Source: Trissonchulus latispiculum
Taxonomy: Eukaryota; Nematoda; Enoplea; Enoplida; Ironidae
Assembly (NCBI GenBank): GCA_030248195.1
Contig: JASAND010006520.1
Span: forward strand, 1-64,000
Reading direction: 5' to 3'
Length of the DNA: 64,000 bases
A model generated the notes under the pieces. The model saw only the letters and a list, made by a program, of their open reading frames with translations. It did not search any database and was not told the origin of the DNA. Numbering within the stretch: the stretch's first letter is position 1; each line of letters begins with the position of its first letter. Below, in pieces: positions 24,900 through 35,984 of this stretch. The position numbers were made by a program, and so were the translations under genes.

Positions 24900-26926
24900 C
24901 GGCAAAGAATAAGTCGGAGCCATGCGTTTCTGTTACTATGTAAACATGCTATATAGTATATGCATCTAAAATCTAAATCTAAAAAGAATATTGGTAGTCT
25001 TCATTATAGAGTGTAGATGGTTTAGGGTTTCGTTATAGCAAAAAATAAATAATAAATAATAAAAAATGGCTTTCCAAAATAATTGACTTTCAAGTAGTCA
25101 CCCAATATAATACACCTATACATAATATATTAATATATAATATATATAATATAATATATCAATAAGATGGTGGGTGAGGATTCTGGAATTGATCCGGTTG
25201 AACAGATAAACTTTTTCTTATATATGGCCAAGAAGGAGTATTACCAAGAGTACATAATACATAAGAGTATGACAAGCGTCAATCAGCTTGCTACATCCTC
25301 TGCACGCTATCGGCCTACCCCCCCCCCATAAATCAGATCCCCCTTATCAAAGCGAATTCGCGCGCTATACTTGCACGCTTTAGAACGAAAACACAACTAG
25401 TCAGTTGGTTCAAAGTGCGTCTGTTGCGTGTAAACATAGCGGGCGAATTTCTTTGACAGTTTGTGGGGGGGTCAGCCGATAGCGTGCAGAGGATGTAGCG
25501 AGCTGATAATACATAGAGCATGACGCTTGTCATACTCTTATGTATTATGTACTCTTGGTATTACGTAATAGAATAAGAGTAGGAAGCTCTTACACTTCTA
25601 TTTACCAAACATAAATATGGTTTGACTCGGTACGCTCTCCCGTTGATGTACTGGAAGGAGGGTCCTGTCTTTAACTAAATATAAGGCTTTACACGAATGC
25701 ATATAGTTGGCGAATTTGCCCTTTAGTGGTGTTGTGTCAATATACTGTGTTTGTAAAATAAAATAAGTGCTAGTCTTATTAAGCTGCATGTTGTCTCTTT
25801 TATTATAAAAGAATTTATGAGACAAAGACAATGGATGATAATACGACTTGCATTGCATATGACCATTCTAGGAAACAACATTGCGTGACATCTGAGAAAT
25901 TTAGATTTGGCCCAATAAACTAAAACTGGAATTGCATACAAGAAATAACAAATAATACGATGTAAAAATGAAGTTTGAGCAATATTTAACTAATGAGATG
26001 AAAACTATTCTCCTGCCGTGACCCAAAGGGTCGAAATTGACAAATTAACCCTTTTAAATATTTTCATTACGGATTTATCCGTAATTCCAAAAATTCTCTA
26101 AATTTTGGGAGACTCCGCCCCCAGACCCCCCCCCCGCTGCTGATTTGCAATACTGTTTTCGGGGATCAGTAATTTTTAGAGTTTTTGAAACTGAATGTAT
26201 GTTTAATATTTACTATTATTCTTCTCAATGCTGTTAAGAAATATTTCATTAATTTTTGATATGATTAGTTTAACTATATGTAACCAATAAATGTTGAATA
26301 ATAATTGAAAGATCGGAATAATGTGTGTCAATAATATCGAAAATCACTCAAGGCATGCGCTAGATGCAACAGATGCCAAATAAAATCTTTTTAAACATTT
26401 CCATTACGGAATATTTTGTAATGGCAAAATATTCTTAAAACTTCTAGGGGCTCCGCCCCCCAGACCCACCAAGCCGTGTCCATTGGCGCATCTATATTCT
26501 ATAGGTACTCTTGCATGTGATCGCGCATTACTGTTAAGCAGCATCAACTTTCTAAATAGTCTAAATAGTGTTACACTAAAGAAATTATGGAAAATTTTAT
26601 AAAACAAGAAACAAACAAAAACCATGCTGAAGCAATAATTTTACCTGGACGCAAAATATCTTAACGGGTCGCAACTTAAATTTATCGGAACCCAAGGTTG
26701 ACGCATATCCGAAAACCAAAAAACCCTAGTATGGAATCATTTACACTTACTCGTTCAATGCATTTATCTACTGTGCGTGTAATTTGTTTCTGTTTCGAGC
26801 TTTTGGACATTATCGGGCAACTTTATTTGTACCTAATTTGTTGGTATGACATCAATACATAAACGCTGTTAATATATAAAGTTTGACACTTCACGTGGTC
26901 TTGAATATTATGTACCCTTGGTGACA
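24900..26926. other. intergenic region with repeats
   Basis: It is AT-rich, including a TA-rich run at 25115-25160. It contains one clear MITE (25244-25558) and two diverged direct copies of a segment ending in a 'ctccgccccc-cagaccc' motif (about 26045-26135 and 26390-26470). I see no gene. Confidence 0.5.
25244..25558. mobile_element. MITE of the CCAAGAGTAC family (copy 1)
   Basis: It begins ccaagagtacataatac and ends gtattatgtactcttgg. The arms of about 85 bp are inverted repeats and continue into a C-tract (25317-25328) and a G-tract (25463-25470). The target duplication is tatta (25239-25243 and 25559-25563). The middle is non-coding. Confidence 0.8.
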
Positions 26927-27280
26927 TCAAACGAGCGGATCACCTTTGAATTTCGTCGTTTCAGCAGTAGGTGTTATCTTGGATTTGAGTGTTTTCAAGG
27001 GCGAGAAGCTAGCAACTCTTTGTCGCAGATCTCGAATACGCCAAATGTAGGTAACGATGTTTATTAGTTGGTTACAGGCAATACTTATCCAAAGAAGCCG
27101 ATAGAACATCATCTGACCAAGGATTTGTATATTGAACGCAGAAAAGATTGTCATTATTGACCATGGGGTTATATGAAGACTGAAACTAGCAAAGACGACA
27201 ATAATCATAGTCCTGGTCAGTTGAACCTGAGCTTGATGGTTGACATCTCGTACTGAGCTGTGCTGTGCTTGGGAAACTGA
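26927..27280 (-). CDS. GPCR-like terminal exon (TM6-TM7 and tail)
   Basis: The open frame of 117 codons begins after an AG at 27281-27282 (minus strand 'ggttgtag') and ends at a TGA-type stop at 26927. It contains a basic approach ('QVQLTRT'), a hydrophobic helix with a 'PW' kink, a second helix ending 'INIVTYIWRIRDLRQ', and a polar tail. This is the layout of rhodopsin-like GPCR TM6, TM7 and helix 8, with the NPxxY position degenerated to 'NIVTY'. No other receptor exons were recognised, so it could be a pseudogene remnant. A neighbouring frame (27186-27401) overlaps it and is not supported. Confidence 0.4.
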   Translation of the reverse strand, partial: SVSQAQHSSVRDVNHQAQVQLTRTMIIVVFASFSLHITPWSIMTIFSAFNIQILGQMMFYRLLWISIACNQLINIVTYIWRIRDLRQRVASFSPLKTLKSKITPTAETTKFKGDPLV

Positions 27281-27611
27281 CTACAACCCCGGCGAAGCTC
27301 GCACTTAGTTGAGCTATATCCAAATTTCTAGTGACGTTGATTGTGGAATTCATTTTTTCGTAACCTGAGAAATTATAAAAACAAATTGAACAAAACAGCA
27401 TTTGTTATGATACAGACCTTTCTATAAAAGTGGAGTAGTATTTTTATTTCCTGATAAGAAACAACAATCTTAGGAAAAAACCGATAGCAAATTAAAGAAT
27501 AGACTGATGAAATTTCGTAGCGTTTTCGAACTACAGTTTTTTATTCAAACAAACTCCACTCTATGCTAAGAAATTTTTGCAGAATAACAGCCACGCATGA
27601 GTATACATAAT

Positions 27612-27657
27612 AGCAAGAGTACATAATAACTAAGAGTGTGATGCTTGTGATACTCTT
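27612..27657. mobile_element. fragment of CCAAGAGTAC-family MITE
   Basis: 'caagagtacataataactaagagtgtgatgcttgtgatactctt' reads as one end of the family followed by part of the other; the rest is deleted. The flanking 27283-27611 and 27658-28398 are AT-rich with no recognisable gene. Confidence 0.5.
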
Positions 27658-28398
27658 GATCAGAGTGTGAAATTCCTGGACCTGGGTAGAAATCTAGAGG
27701 CGGAGCGACTACAGGTTCCTAGACCGGGCCTATTCTGATAATTTACCAGAGTTCTACCTAAGTTCTATCCGAACTCAACCAGTTACCTTTACTACCGGAT
27801 CAGCAAATCTCCATTGGATAACCAACTATAAGTCGATGTGGTGTAACAATTAATTTAATGTAAAGTACTAAAGTAAACAATTACCCGACCGTCTCGTAAC
27901 AAAATCGAACATCAACTGAACCATGGGATCAGATCTAGCTGATCAAAGTAGCTAACAGACTAAACAAACAAACACAAACAGCAACCATTAATTTTAGTGT
28001 GTTTTTAAGATTTAAGTTGCAACACTTGTTTTTAGTTGATTCTCAGCAATAGAAAGGAGCGTTTCTTAAACATATAAAGTGGGCACTTTTTCAATTTTAA
28101 CCGAATTTGCAGCAGAGCTTTGAGAAGCCTTGTCAGTAAAACTGTCAGAGCACGTCGGAAATTAATTTCAAGCCGAAATAAGGTCGTGAAAGAAATTGGA
28201 GTCTTTCAAAGAAAAATTTTCTGAAAGATGGAAACATATACACAGGTTTGTCCAAGAGAACCAGATTTGACGTAGACTTAAACTAAGAGTTCAATGTAAT
28301 AATTAGATGAAATCGAAGTACCTCTGCGGACAATAGATTTTTCGAGCACGAACTGAAACAATTGTGACAACCGCTACTTTAAATTTACATACCTGAAA

Positions 28399-29394
28399 TC
28401 AAGAGTACATTATACATAAGAGTATGAGTGCCGGTGTCGTATACTATTTTGTCACCTATGCTAAAATGTCACCTAAGCTAATTTTTCACAGAAAAGGCTC
28501 GTTACTTTTCCAATCTCATTATTTTTAATGGCATTGGATAGCTCTTGCAAAGACGATTGTTTTGATATAAAACAATGTGGTAATTAAGTTAATTATAGCT
28601 GCTAATTAACACTTAAAATTAACATAGGAAATTTTCAAATTTAAAGTAAAACCTATCATGTTGTATATCATTCGAAAGCTCTTGACGAGGCTTATTCAAT
28701 GGACTAACAATTAAACCAACTAATTGGCCTAGCAATGCGTAAGAACTCCATATGTTACCGAAAAATAGATTTTTCGGCTAAAGTTTCGACCAGCTTAACT
28801 AATTGGTTTAATTGTCAGTCCTTTGAATCCGCTGCGTCAAGAGCTTTCGAATGATATACAACATGATAGGTTTCACTTTAAATTTGAAAATTTCCTACGT
28901 TAATTTTAAGTGTTAATTAGCAGCTATAATTAGCTTAATTACCACATTATTTTACATCAAAACAATCGTATTTGCAAGAGCTATCCAATGCCATTAAAAA
29001 TAACAAGATTGGAAAAGTAACGAGCCTTTTCTGTGAAAAATTAGCTTAGGTGACATTTTAGCATAGGTGACAAAATAGTATACGACACCGGCATACTCGA
29101 TACATTATGACACATCCTTTGCGTGGTAACGGCTGACCCTCCCAAATTGGGCCCAGTGACTCCACCCCCCAAATTGGTATCCAGTCGAAACGGGAGTACG
29201 CTCAGTCGCTCCATGCTTGTATGCTATCGAAGCACTACGTGCACAGGTTTCGTTTCTATTTCAAGCTTCAGAACACACGCATAGCGGGCAAATTTTTTGA
29301 AGTGGGGTGGGGTAGGGCGCCGTTAGCGTGCAGAGCTTGTTTCACGCTTATAATACATAGCACATGCCAGCTGTCATACTCTTACGTATGATTT
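28399..29394. mobile_element. CCAAGAGTAC-family MITE split by another foldback element
   Basis: The left end ('caagagtacattatacataagagtatgag') lies at 28400-28428 and the right arm ('ggctgaccctccc' through 'gtcatactcttacgtatg') at about 29094-29394. Between them sits the 665-bp foldback at 28429-29093. Outer ends are degraded. Confidence 0.5.
28429..29093. mobile_element. foldback element with ~300-bp arms (TGCCGGTGTCG termini)
   Basis: The two arms (28429-28730 and 28790-29093) are near-perfect inverted copies, starting tgccggtgtcgtatac and ending gtatacgacaccggca, with only ~60 bp between them. It carries no coding sequence. It could form a long hairpin RNA or DNA structure. Confidence 0.8.
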
Positions 29395-29573
29395 ATTCAT
29401 GCTGAAATTAATGTAAAATAATATGCTTGGGCTGATAATACTTATATGGACATTTAGTCATGTTTCAATACAGCCCACATGTTGTCTGTAGTGTTCCAAA
29501 GTCATGGTAAATAAGTCTATAATTAAACTAGGGGGAAAATGCCCTCGACGGGCAACCAACTTGGTAGAATATT

Positions 29574-31316
29574 GAAATACTTAAATGTAAAATACACGGT
29601 GCATGTTTACAATTGCGATTCTGCTGATGCGGAAAGATGCCGTTTCTCAGCAACTAAAATGACAGAAACCAGTTTTGTGCGCCGAATAGGGAATCTACTC
29701 GGCGACTATAATAATAGGAACCAGCTTTGTGCGCCGAATAGGGAATCTGAATCTGGTCGGCGACTAAAATAATAGAAACACCTGCTTTGTCGCCGAATAG
29801 GGAGTTCCCTCTTTCGGCCCTATTCGCGCGGACTTTTCGTCTTTCGGGAGGAAATTAAGGTAATGATGTGCATATTCTGCTAAAGCTAATAATAACGCGC
29901 ATTATTACATTTTAAGTGCCAATTCTGAGGTGACTAGGGGTGACCCTAAGCTGTTAACTTTTTGACCTACCTCATCTGTGAAATAAATATATAAATATAT
30001 ATGCCTTAAGCACAATTCGACAGTGCTTGTGTTAAAATACGTTCTATCAAAAGCATTTCATTTATATTTCTTTATGATCTTATCATTTCTGAACAAGATA
30101 AGAACGGAGCACACAGATCTGCAACAATATCCAAACCCCAATATGCTGAATGAGCACGATAACACATCGAAAGCTTCTTATGCTATGTCTGTGAAAACTT
30201 AGTATTTGAGAAAACTTTCGTCTGTGCAACCCATCTGAAGTTCTCTATGATAATTTAGTACCTCAAAATAGGCTTCACAGTTCGCGCGAATAGGGCGGAA
30301 CGAGGGAATTGCCTATTCGGTGACAAAGCTGGTTTCTATCATTTTAGTTGTTGAAAAATGGCATTTTACTGCATCAGCAGAATCTCAATTGTAAACATGC
30401 ACCGTGTATTTTAAATCTAAGTATTTGGGTGTGGGTAAAACACGGCCCCGGCCCCGGCGCATGCATTTGTTTTAGATGGGTAAAACACGGCCCCGGCCCC
30501 GGTCCCGGCGCAGGGTAAAACCCGGCCCCAATGTTTAGAAAACCCGGCGCAATTAAACACGTGCGTATTTTCACAGTTAAGTCACGCAATTACACATTTT
30601 TCTTATACATTGCGTTTAATGAAACATTTGCATTTTATGAAATAAATGCATAGCAAAAGTTTTGAATTTATTTTGACCATACATCACGAAGTTTGAAAAT
30701 AATTTGAAACAATATTTAGAAACAATACGTAAATCAAAAAACACTCAAGAAATTATGCTAACATAGTTACACCAAATAAAGAAAATGACGATCAATTTAA
30801 ATTTAAATTTTAAAATTCAAAAATTATTAACTTGTAAGGTTTAGTATGGGGGGATAAGACATACCAAAATTTTCCGGTTCTCCTTGATGTCCCCCTTGGA
30901 AAACGTAAAACTTAAACTTTTTAAACTTTAGGAATGTCTTAGGAATTAATAATATTGAATAATTTTAAGCTCTTTAATGGTTCTTACAAAATATACTTCA
31001 TATCATTGCAAAATTATTTATTTTCATAAGTACCAACCAGGAATTAATACTAAATGGCTAGAAAAGGTTGCGTAACACACTGTAAAGTATAAAACTAAAC
31101 TCATAAACTACGCCTTAAATCTTTACACATATGCGTAATTACACATACACCTCTGTTATACTGCATAAGAATTTACACTAAGTACGCCGGACTAGTGCGC
31201 CGGGTTTTACCCACTTATTAAACTCTGTGTGCGCCGGACTAGGGCCGGAGCCGGGGCCGGAGCCGGAGCCGGGTTTTACCCAGACCCAAGTATTTCCCTA
31301 TTCGGCGCACAAAGCA
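29574..31316. mobile_element. foldback element split by a hAT-like insertion
   Basis: The left arm at 29574-29845 pairs with the right arm at 30280-30426. The shared part includes 'aaaatacacggtgcatgttt' and 'ccgaataggg' motifs. The left arm contains a ~50-60-bp tandem expansion around 'gtgcgccgaataggga' (29678, 29727, 29790). The right end is interrupted at 30426 by the element 30427-31287 and resumes with 'ccctattcggcgcacaaagc'. The interior 29850-30280 is AT-rich and non-coding. Confidence 0.65.
30427..31287. mobile_element. hAT-like MITE with GGGT termini
   Basis: It starts gggtgtgggtaaaac and ends gttttacccagaccc. It is flanked by a perfect 8-bp duplication, aagtattt, at 30419-30426 and 31288-31295. 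Subterminal parts are 'ggccccggccccgg'-type GC repeats; the core is AT-rich and non-coding. Confidence 0.85.
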
Positions 31317-32957
31317 TTTTTTATTTTCGAGCCATATTCGCCTGACCCCTCTCCAGCACTCTACAAGTCACCTCGGATATGCAGTTCTGACAAAAGTTGC
31401 TCTTACTTATGACTTTCATTTGAAACCAAATTTGACAACTTTTGGAAATATAGATTTTTGACCAATGAGTGCCCCTTGCCAGGGCGCCGCAAGCCACTGG
31501 GTCCACTTCAGAGGGGCCCTCCAATGACAAAAATTGGTGGTCTCACCAAGGGCTTTCATTTGATACCAAACTTGTCCACTTTCGGAAATTTCTATTTTGC
31601 AATGGAGCCATTTTGCCCCGGTCCCCGGTCTAGACCCCTGGCCAGGGTGCCACAGGTGTCCGGGCTAAACCTACTATGGCCTATGCTGTAGTCCTTCTTT
31701 GGCCCACCCCACATGCCAAATATGAACCACCTGCGCACTGTGGACGTTCCTGTATAAAAGGTTTAAGTTGGACTTGCGTCACCTCCATCTGGGTGCCCCA
31801 CAGCCCCATGCATAGGTCCTAGAGCAAAACTAATGAGCCTTTTAGATTCACCATATAGGGGTTCCTATTCGAATACAAAACCTGAGCCCAGCAGCTCCTA
31901 TGTGTAGGGCTTCCCCCCCCCCTTTTTACACGTTAACTTTGGACCCATGGCCAGAGTACCACAGATCACCGACCGACAACCTACATAGCCTATGTTCATA
32001 TTCACGTTAGTACCTTCCTACATGGGCAGCATGAGAGCCCGCTCCGTTCTATTTCGAAACTAATAAATTTTAGGACTTTTCCGTTTTTAGGAGTCACTTG
32101 GGGGTCCCCACCGGAGGGGGAAGTCCGAGAACCGCAAACAGTAATTTCCCCAGAATTGGAGCACTTTATGTAGGAGAAAAACCTAAAATAGTGGGGCTCT
32201 GCAGAGTCCTCCGAGCTGCACCCCTGGGGAAAAAGATGAGAGAAGAACCGCGACCCGCGCGGGGGGCCAATTTTTATATCTCCAGATCTACCCGGCCGAT
32301 CTAGCTGAAATTTCCGCAGCATGTAATTCTGCCCACAGGCTCTTCACACACCAAGTTTGAGCCCGATCGGTCCACTCCTCCGCTGGCCCCAGGCCAAACA
32401 ATGTCCAGATTTTACACATTCCGTCAAATTTTCCCTATTCTAGGGGGAAAGCTAACTCGCTCCCTAATATGTAATAAAAGTGGTTAGCGAAGCACGGCCA
32501 GTGGCTTGGTATAGGTTATCTGTCCTGAGAAATCAAAGTCGTTCAATTTGTTCTAAACGGGAAGATCCCTTTGTATTTTCGACAAGTGATCGCTGAAATG
32601 GACAATATTTCGGCACTAGAAACGGTAGCATGTTTGCAGCCATATCTTAAGTTATACTAATACGACAGAAATTTTAAGTTCATAATGGACAATTAGTATT
32701 AGACTTTATTATCCAGTCCAGTTCAGTACCATCAACGACGAATCTTTATAAAACTCTGCCACACTAAGACAAATCGTTGTGCCAGTTTCACATTTATTTT
32801 CTTGGCAATTGCGAAATGCTGCAAGTATGGAAGCAGACATGGACAGTACATAACGTACACGCCATTGTAAACGTTGTGAATTTAGCACTGGCAGTGAGCA
32901 AATGTAAGGATAGTCTAATATTAAATTCGACTAAGAACTTTTGTGTGAAATTCTAAA
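31317..32957. repeat. degenerate moderate-GC repeat region
   Basis: Imperfect ~140-bp repeats: 'ctttcatttga-accaaa' recurs at about 31412 and 31552, each followed by a 'ttggaaat' type segment and 'gccaggg'. 'cccatgg', 'taggcccta' and 'ccgatcggtcc' landmarks follow. Short frames through it show no family signature. From 32460 to 32957 the region is AT-rich with nothing recognised. Confidence 0.4.
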
Positions 32958-33233
32958 TTACTTAGCTAAGAATGATTTCCGCCATATTAACTTGCGTGGG
33001 GATGGTTCTGTTGAAGCGAAGCGATTGAGGTATTCGAATCGAGCAGTGCTGTTTAGTGGGAGGTGATTTCCTTGGTGTTTGGGTGAAAAAGTAGTTAAAG
33101 ATGCATCTTTATGGACGGCATTATGTGAGTCAAATACATAATACGTTGCGCTCTGTCTGCTCAAGGCAATTGTGTATGAACCGGCTGTTACCAATACATG
33201 AGTATAAAATCTGTATTGCAGTCTATGGATCAT
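32958..33233 (-). pseudogene. fragment of a tegument-type (Herpes_teg_N-like) cysteine protease domain
   Basis: A 91-codon frame. The segment 'GSYTIALSRQSATYYVFDSH' (residues 18-37) resembles the strand-turn and catalytic Asp-x-His of the deubiquitinase domain found in herpesvirus tegument proteins and in several invertebrate mobile elements. D35 and H37 would be the catalytic pair. The Cys-containing N-terminal half is absent, so this is a remnant. No helicase or transposase part was seen nearby. The match is by eye and moderate. Confidence 0.35.
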
Positions 33234-35048
33234 AAGAATTAAAATACCTTCGTTCTTGGTCAGTTATATTCCTATGCAGAAATCCATGAAAGATGTCAAA
33301 ATGAATATTTACACGTAGAATAGATCCTTTAAGTTTCGTCTGTGATGGTAGTTGGTCATGACCACTAATTCAGCTCTTTGGTATTATTATGCTTCAACGA
33401 ATCTATACAATTTGTATGACCAGTTTTAACAATTTCATCAATGTCTTTATATATGTTTGCATCAAATGCTATCTCTTCTGTCCAAAATATGCTAAAGCAT
33501 ATAAACAAATCATAGTACACTTCATACCTCTCCCATTTGCCTCAAACATACTACTGTTCTGACGCATTCTACCTAAATATGTTAGCATTTTAGTATAAAC
33601 TTTTGGTTATTAATTTCTGGACTGCTACAATCAGATTACACCAAGTTACAATCAGCTTTTCCATCAAACTGTTTGACGCCGTCTTTTCCAGAAACTGTTC
33701 CAGAAAAACCTTTTCCAACTGATTTCACTTTCGTCGTGGCTTCCATAAATAAAACAAAAATCGTGAAGTTAAATTAGTGCATGCAATAGCAACATATAAT
33801 AATTGCGTTAACACATAAACTAACACAAAGGCTACCGCAGCTGTTTTATCAATACCAAGAGTAAGTAATGATATGAGTATGCCACTAGGCAAGCTCTCTC
33901 TTATCAGAGCGAAAACTATGCTCTGCTCGCTAATGGTTCACTCCCCCCGCAAATCAGAACCTAGTGATGCCCCCGCAAATAAGTACCTAGTCGAAACGGG
34001 GCTACGCTCACTCGCTCTATGTTTCCGTGCTTAAGGGGGTCCATTTTTGGGTCATGTTTTCGAATTCCTCCGATCTCGCTGATTTTTAGATATTTTATTA
34101 TCCAAATGGTATATTTCAACGAGTTTTTAAAATTAAAGTCGTAACCCAATTGACGGTTATTACTACGGTTGACGAGTAATTTCACCTAAAAGTTGAGATT
34201 TCATGTATTAAACATAGGAATTTTTAAAAGTTGTTATTTTTCGCATGCGCCAAAAAAATTGCCCGACAAACGTTGATGAATCTGGACAAATTATGTATTA
34301 AAATAACGCTAAAATGTTGAACTGCGGTACCCTGGAGTTAGAATTTTAATTTAGGCCTTTAAAATTTTTTAATTAATTTTTGAAGGATTGAAATTTGACC
34401 TCATGCTCAAGCCGTGTTAAATTTTAATTCTTCAAAAATTAATTAAAAAAATTTAAAGGCCTAAATTAAAATTCTAATTGAAGGGTACCGCAGTTCACAT
34501 TTTAGCGTTATTTTAATACATAATTTGTGCAGATTCATTAACGTTTGTCGGGAGATTTTTTCGGCGCACGCGAAAAAATGACAACTTTTTGAAATTCCTA
34601 TGAAATTTGAAATTCTACAATAATCTTATCAATGAAATTGTGTTGTAATAAACAGGGAAATATGTGCATGTATTTAATCAATATAAAACAATATATGTTA
34701 ATTTCTTATTTTATTAAATGTAAATGTAATTAAACGTAGCTTATTTTACTTATATACCTTGTCTTCTCTTCGACAAATCAATGACAATGTCAGAAATCAT
34801 ACAAATATCACGAACAATATGACCCAGTGCTGACATACCACAAACATGAATTATTCACAAGTGGTAATATGATTAGGCAATACAAAATCAATAAATCTAA
34901 AATTGACATTATTAAATATTATTGTACACAATACTGAATTCATCGAATGCTTTATTCCAGCTTAATAATAAATTAGTTATATAAAATTTTTACAATAACT
35001 CTCAAACAGTAAATATTTAGCATTATTATTCAAACTTGAGATGCAGTG
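33234..35048. other. AT-rich intergenic region with MITE remnants
   Basis: No gene seen. It contains a truncated CCAAGAGTAC-family MITE (about 33856-34033: 'ccaagagtaagtaatgatatgagtatg', then a C-tract) and the foldback at 34213-34602. The rest (33240-33850, 34610-35048) is AT-rich. Confidence 0.5.
34213..34602. mobile_element. 390-bp foldback element (CATAGGAATTT termini)
   Basis: The arms 34213-34395 and 34425-34602 are inverted copies, with 'cataggaatttttaaaag' at one end and 'aactttttgaaattcctatg' at the other. They share 'gcggtaccct' and 'aaggcctaaattaaaattct'. The central loop is ~30 bp. Non-coding. Confidence 0.75.
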
Positions 35049-35495
35049 CCAGACACTAGAAGTACATAGAACCTAATCATTATATATATATATATACACA
35101 TGTATACATATCTTATATAGATATCTATATAATGTATATCTTTTATACTATCGACAAAATCAAAAGCACGTAAAACTAATTGTTATTATAAAACTAGAAC
35201 AGAGTGCATCTATTATTGAAATACCTTCGTTTTAAGCCTATTTATGTTTGAATCGTTTTTGATATTATGCAATAAATTAAAAATGGTACTATATTTCCGA
35301 AAAATTATAGTTTCAATTATCACTACTACTAGTACAAAGACAACAAGAAACTACATGTTGTGCTTAAAATGAATTTTCTATACCTCAATTTGCACAATTT
35401 TCACGCAGTATATCAATACTGACTCGCTGAAGGAAATAGTATAATATTGATTTTGGTCCAGTCATTCATTGCTAATAGTCTGCTACCAAGTTCGT

Positions 35496-35984
35496 TCATG
35501 AATCTCTTTGTTTTAGGCCCGGCTGTTCCCATTCGATGAATTTCAATACTTTTTCCAATTTTGCATTCAGATACTTTACAGGCTCCAGAAACTTGTTTGC
35601 TAGTGTAATTTTTGTTAAACTCCCACTCCCAAAAACAACAATTAATCTTGCTGTATTTTCTAAAGAATCAGAAAACTTCATGAGATATCTTTGAACTCTT
35701 CTTATCTGCGGAGCATCCCATGCACTTTGTGCTGGCGATTCCGGAATTTTGACATCATAATTCTATAACTTCCCTAAATACAATGCTTCAGTAAATCCAT
35801 GAATCGTTGTATTAGTCAAGGAATCATGAAGCATAGATTTGCAAAGATTGAATGAGCCCAAACATGAAGGTATAAATGAGGGAAGTCTATATTCATAGTC
35901 TTCCGAATACCCAGTCCACCGCCACGAATAGGCAAAAATGTTTGCAAGCATGTCATCAAAATGTTCGGTAGATCTTCTTGTCAA
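35496..35984 (-). pseudogene. orphan ORF with an in-frame stop (copy A)
   Basis: One 163-codon frame reads through 35984-35496 except for a single TAG at 35763-35765. The first part is Trp/Tyr/Ser-rich ('AYSWRWTGYSEDY'), the second has a small hydrophobic strand ('LIVVFGSGSLTKI') and a Lys-rich end. I do not recognise the family. 'gttatag' at the stop could also be a splice acceptor, so an intron is an alternative. The frame is preserved in the duplicate at 40700-41188, with amino-acid changes and an extra stop. Confidence 0.35.

Noticed and set aside
27186..27401. 71-codon frame with NST/NVT glycosylation sites
   Set aside because: It overlaps the better GPCR-like frame and lacks further support.
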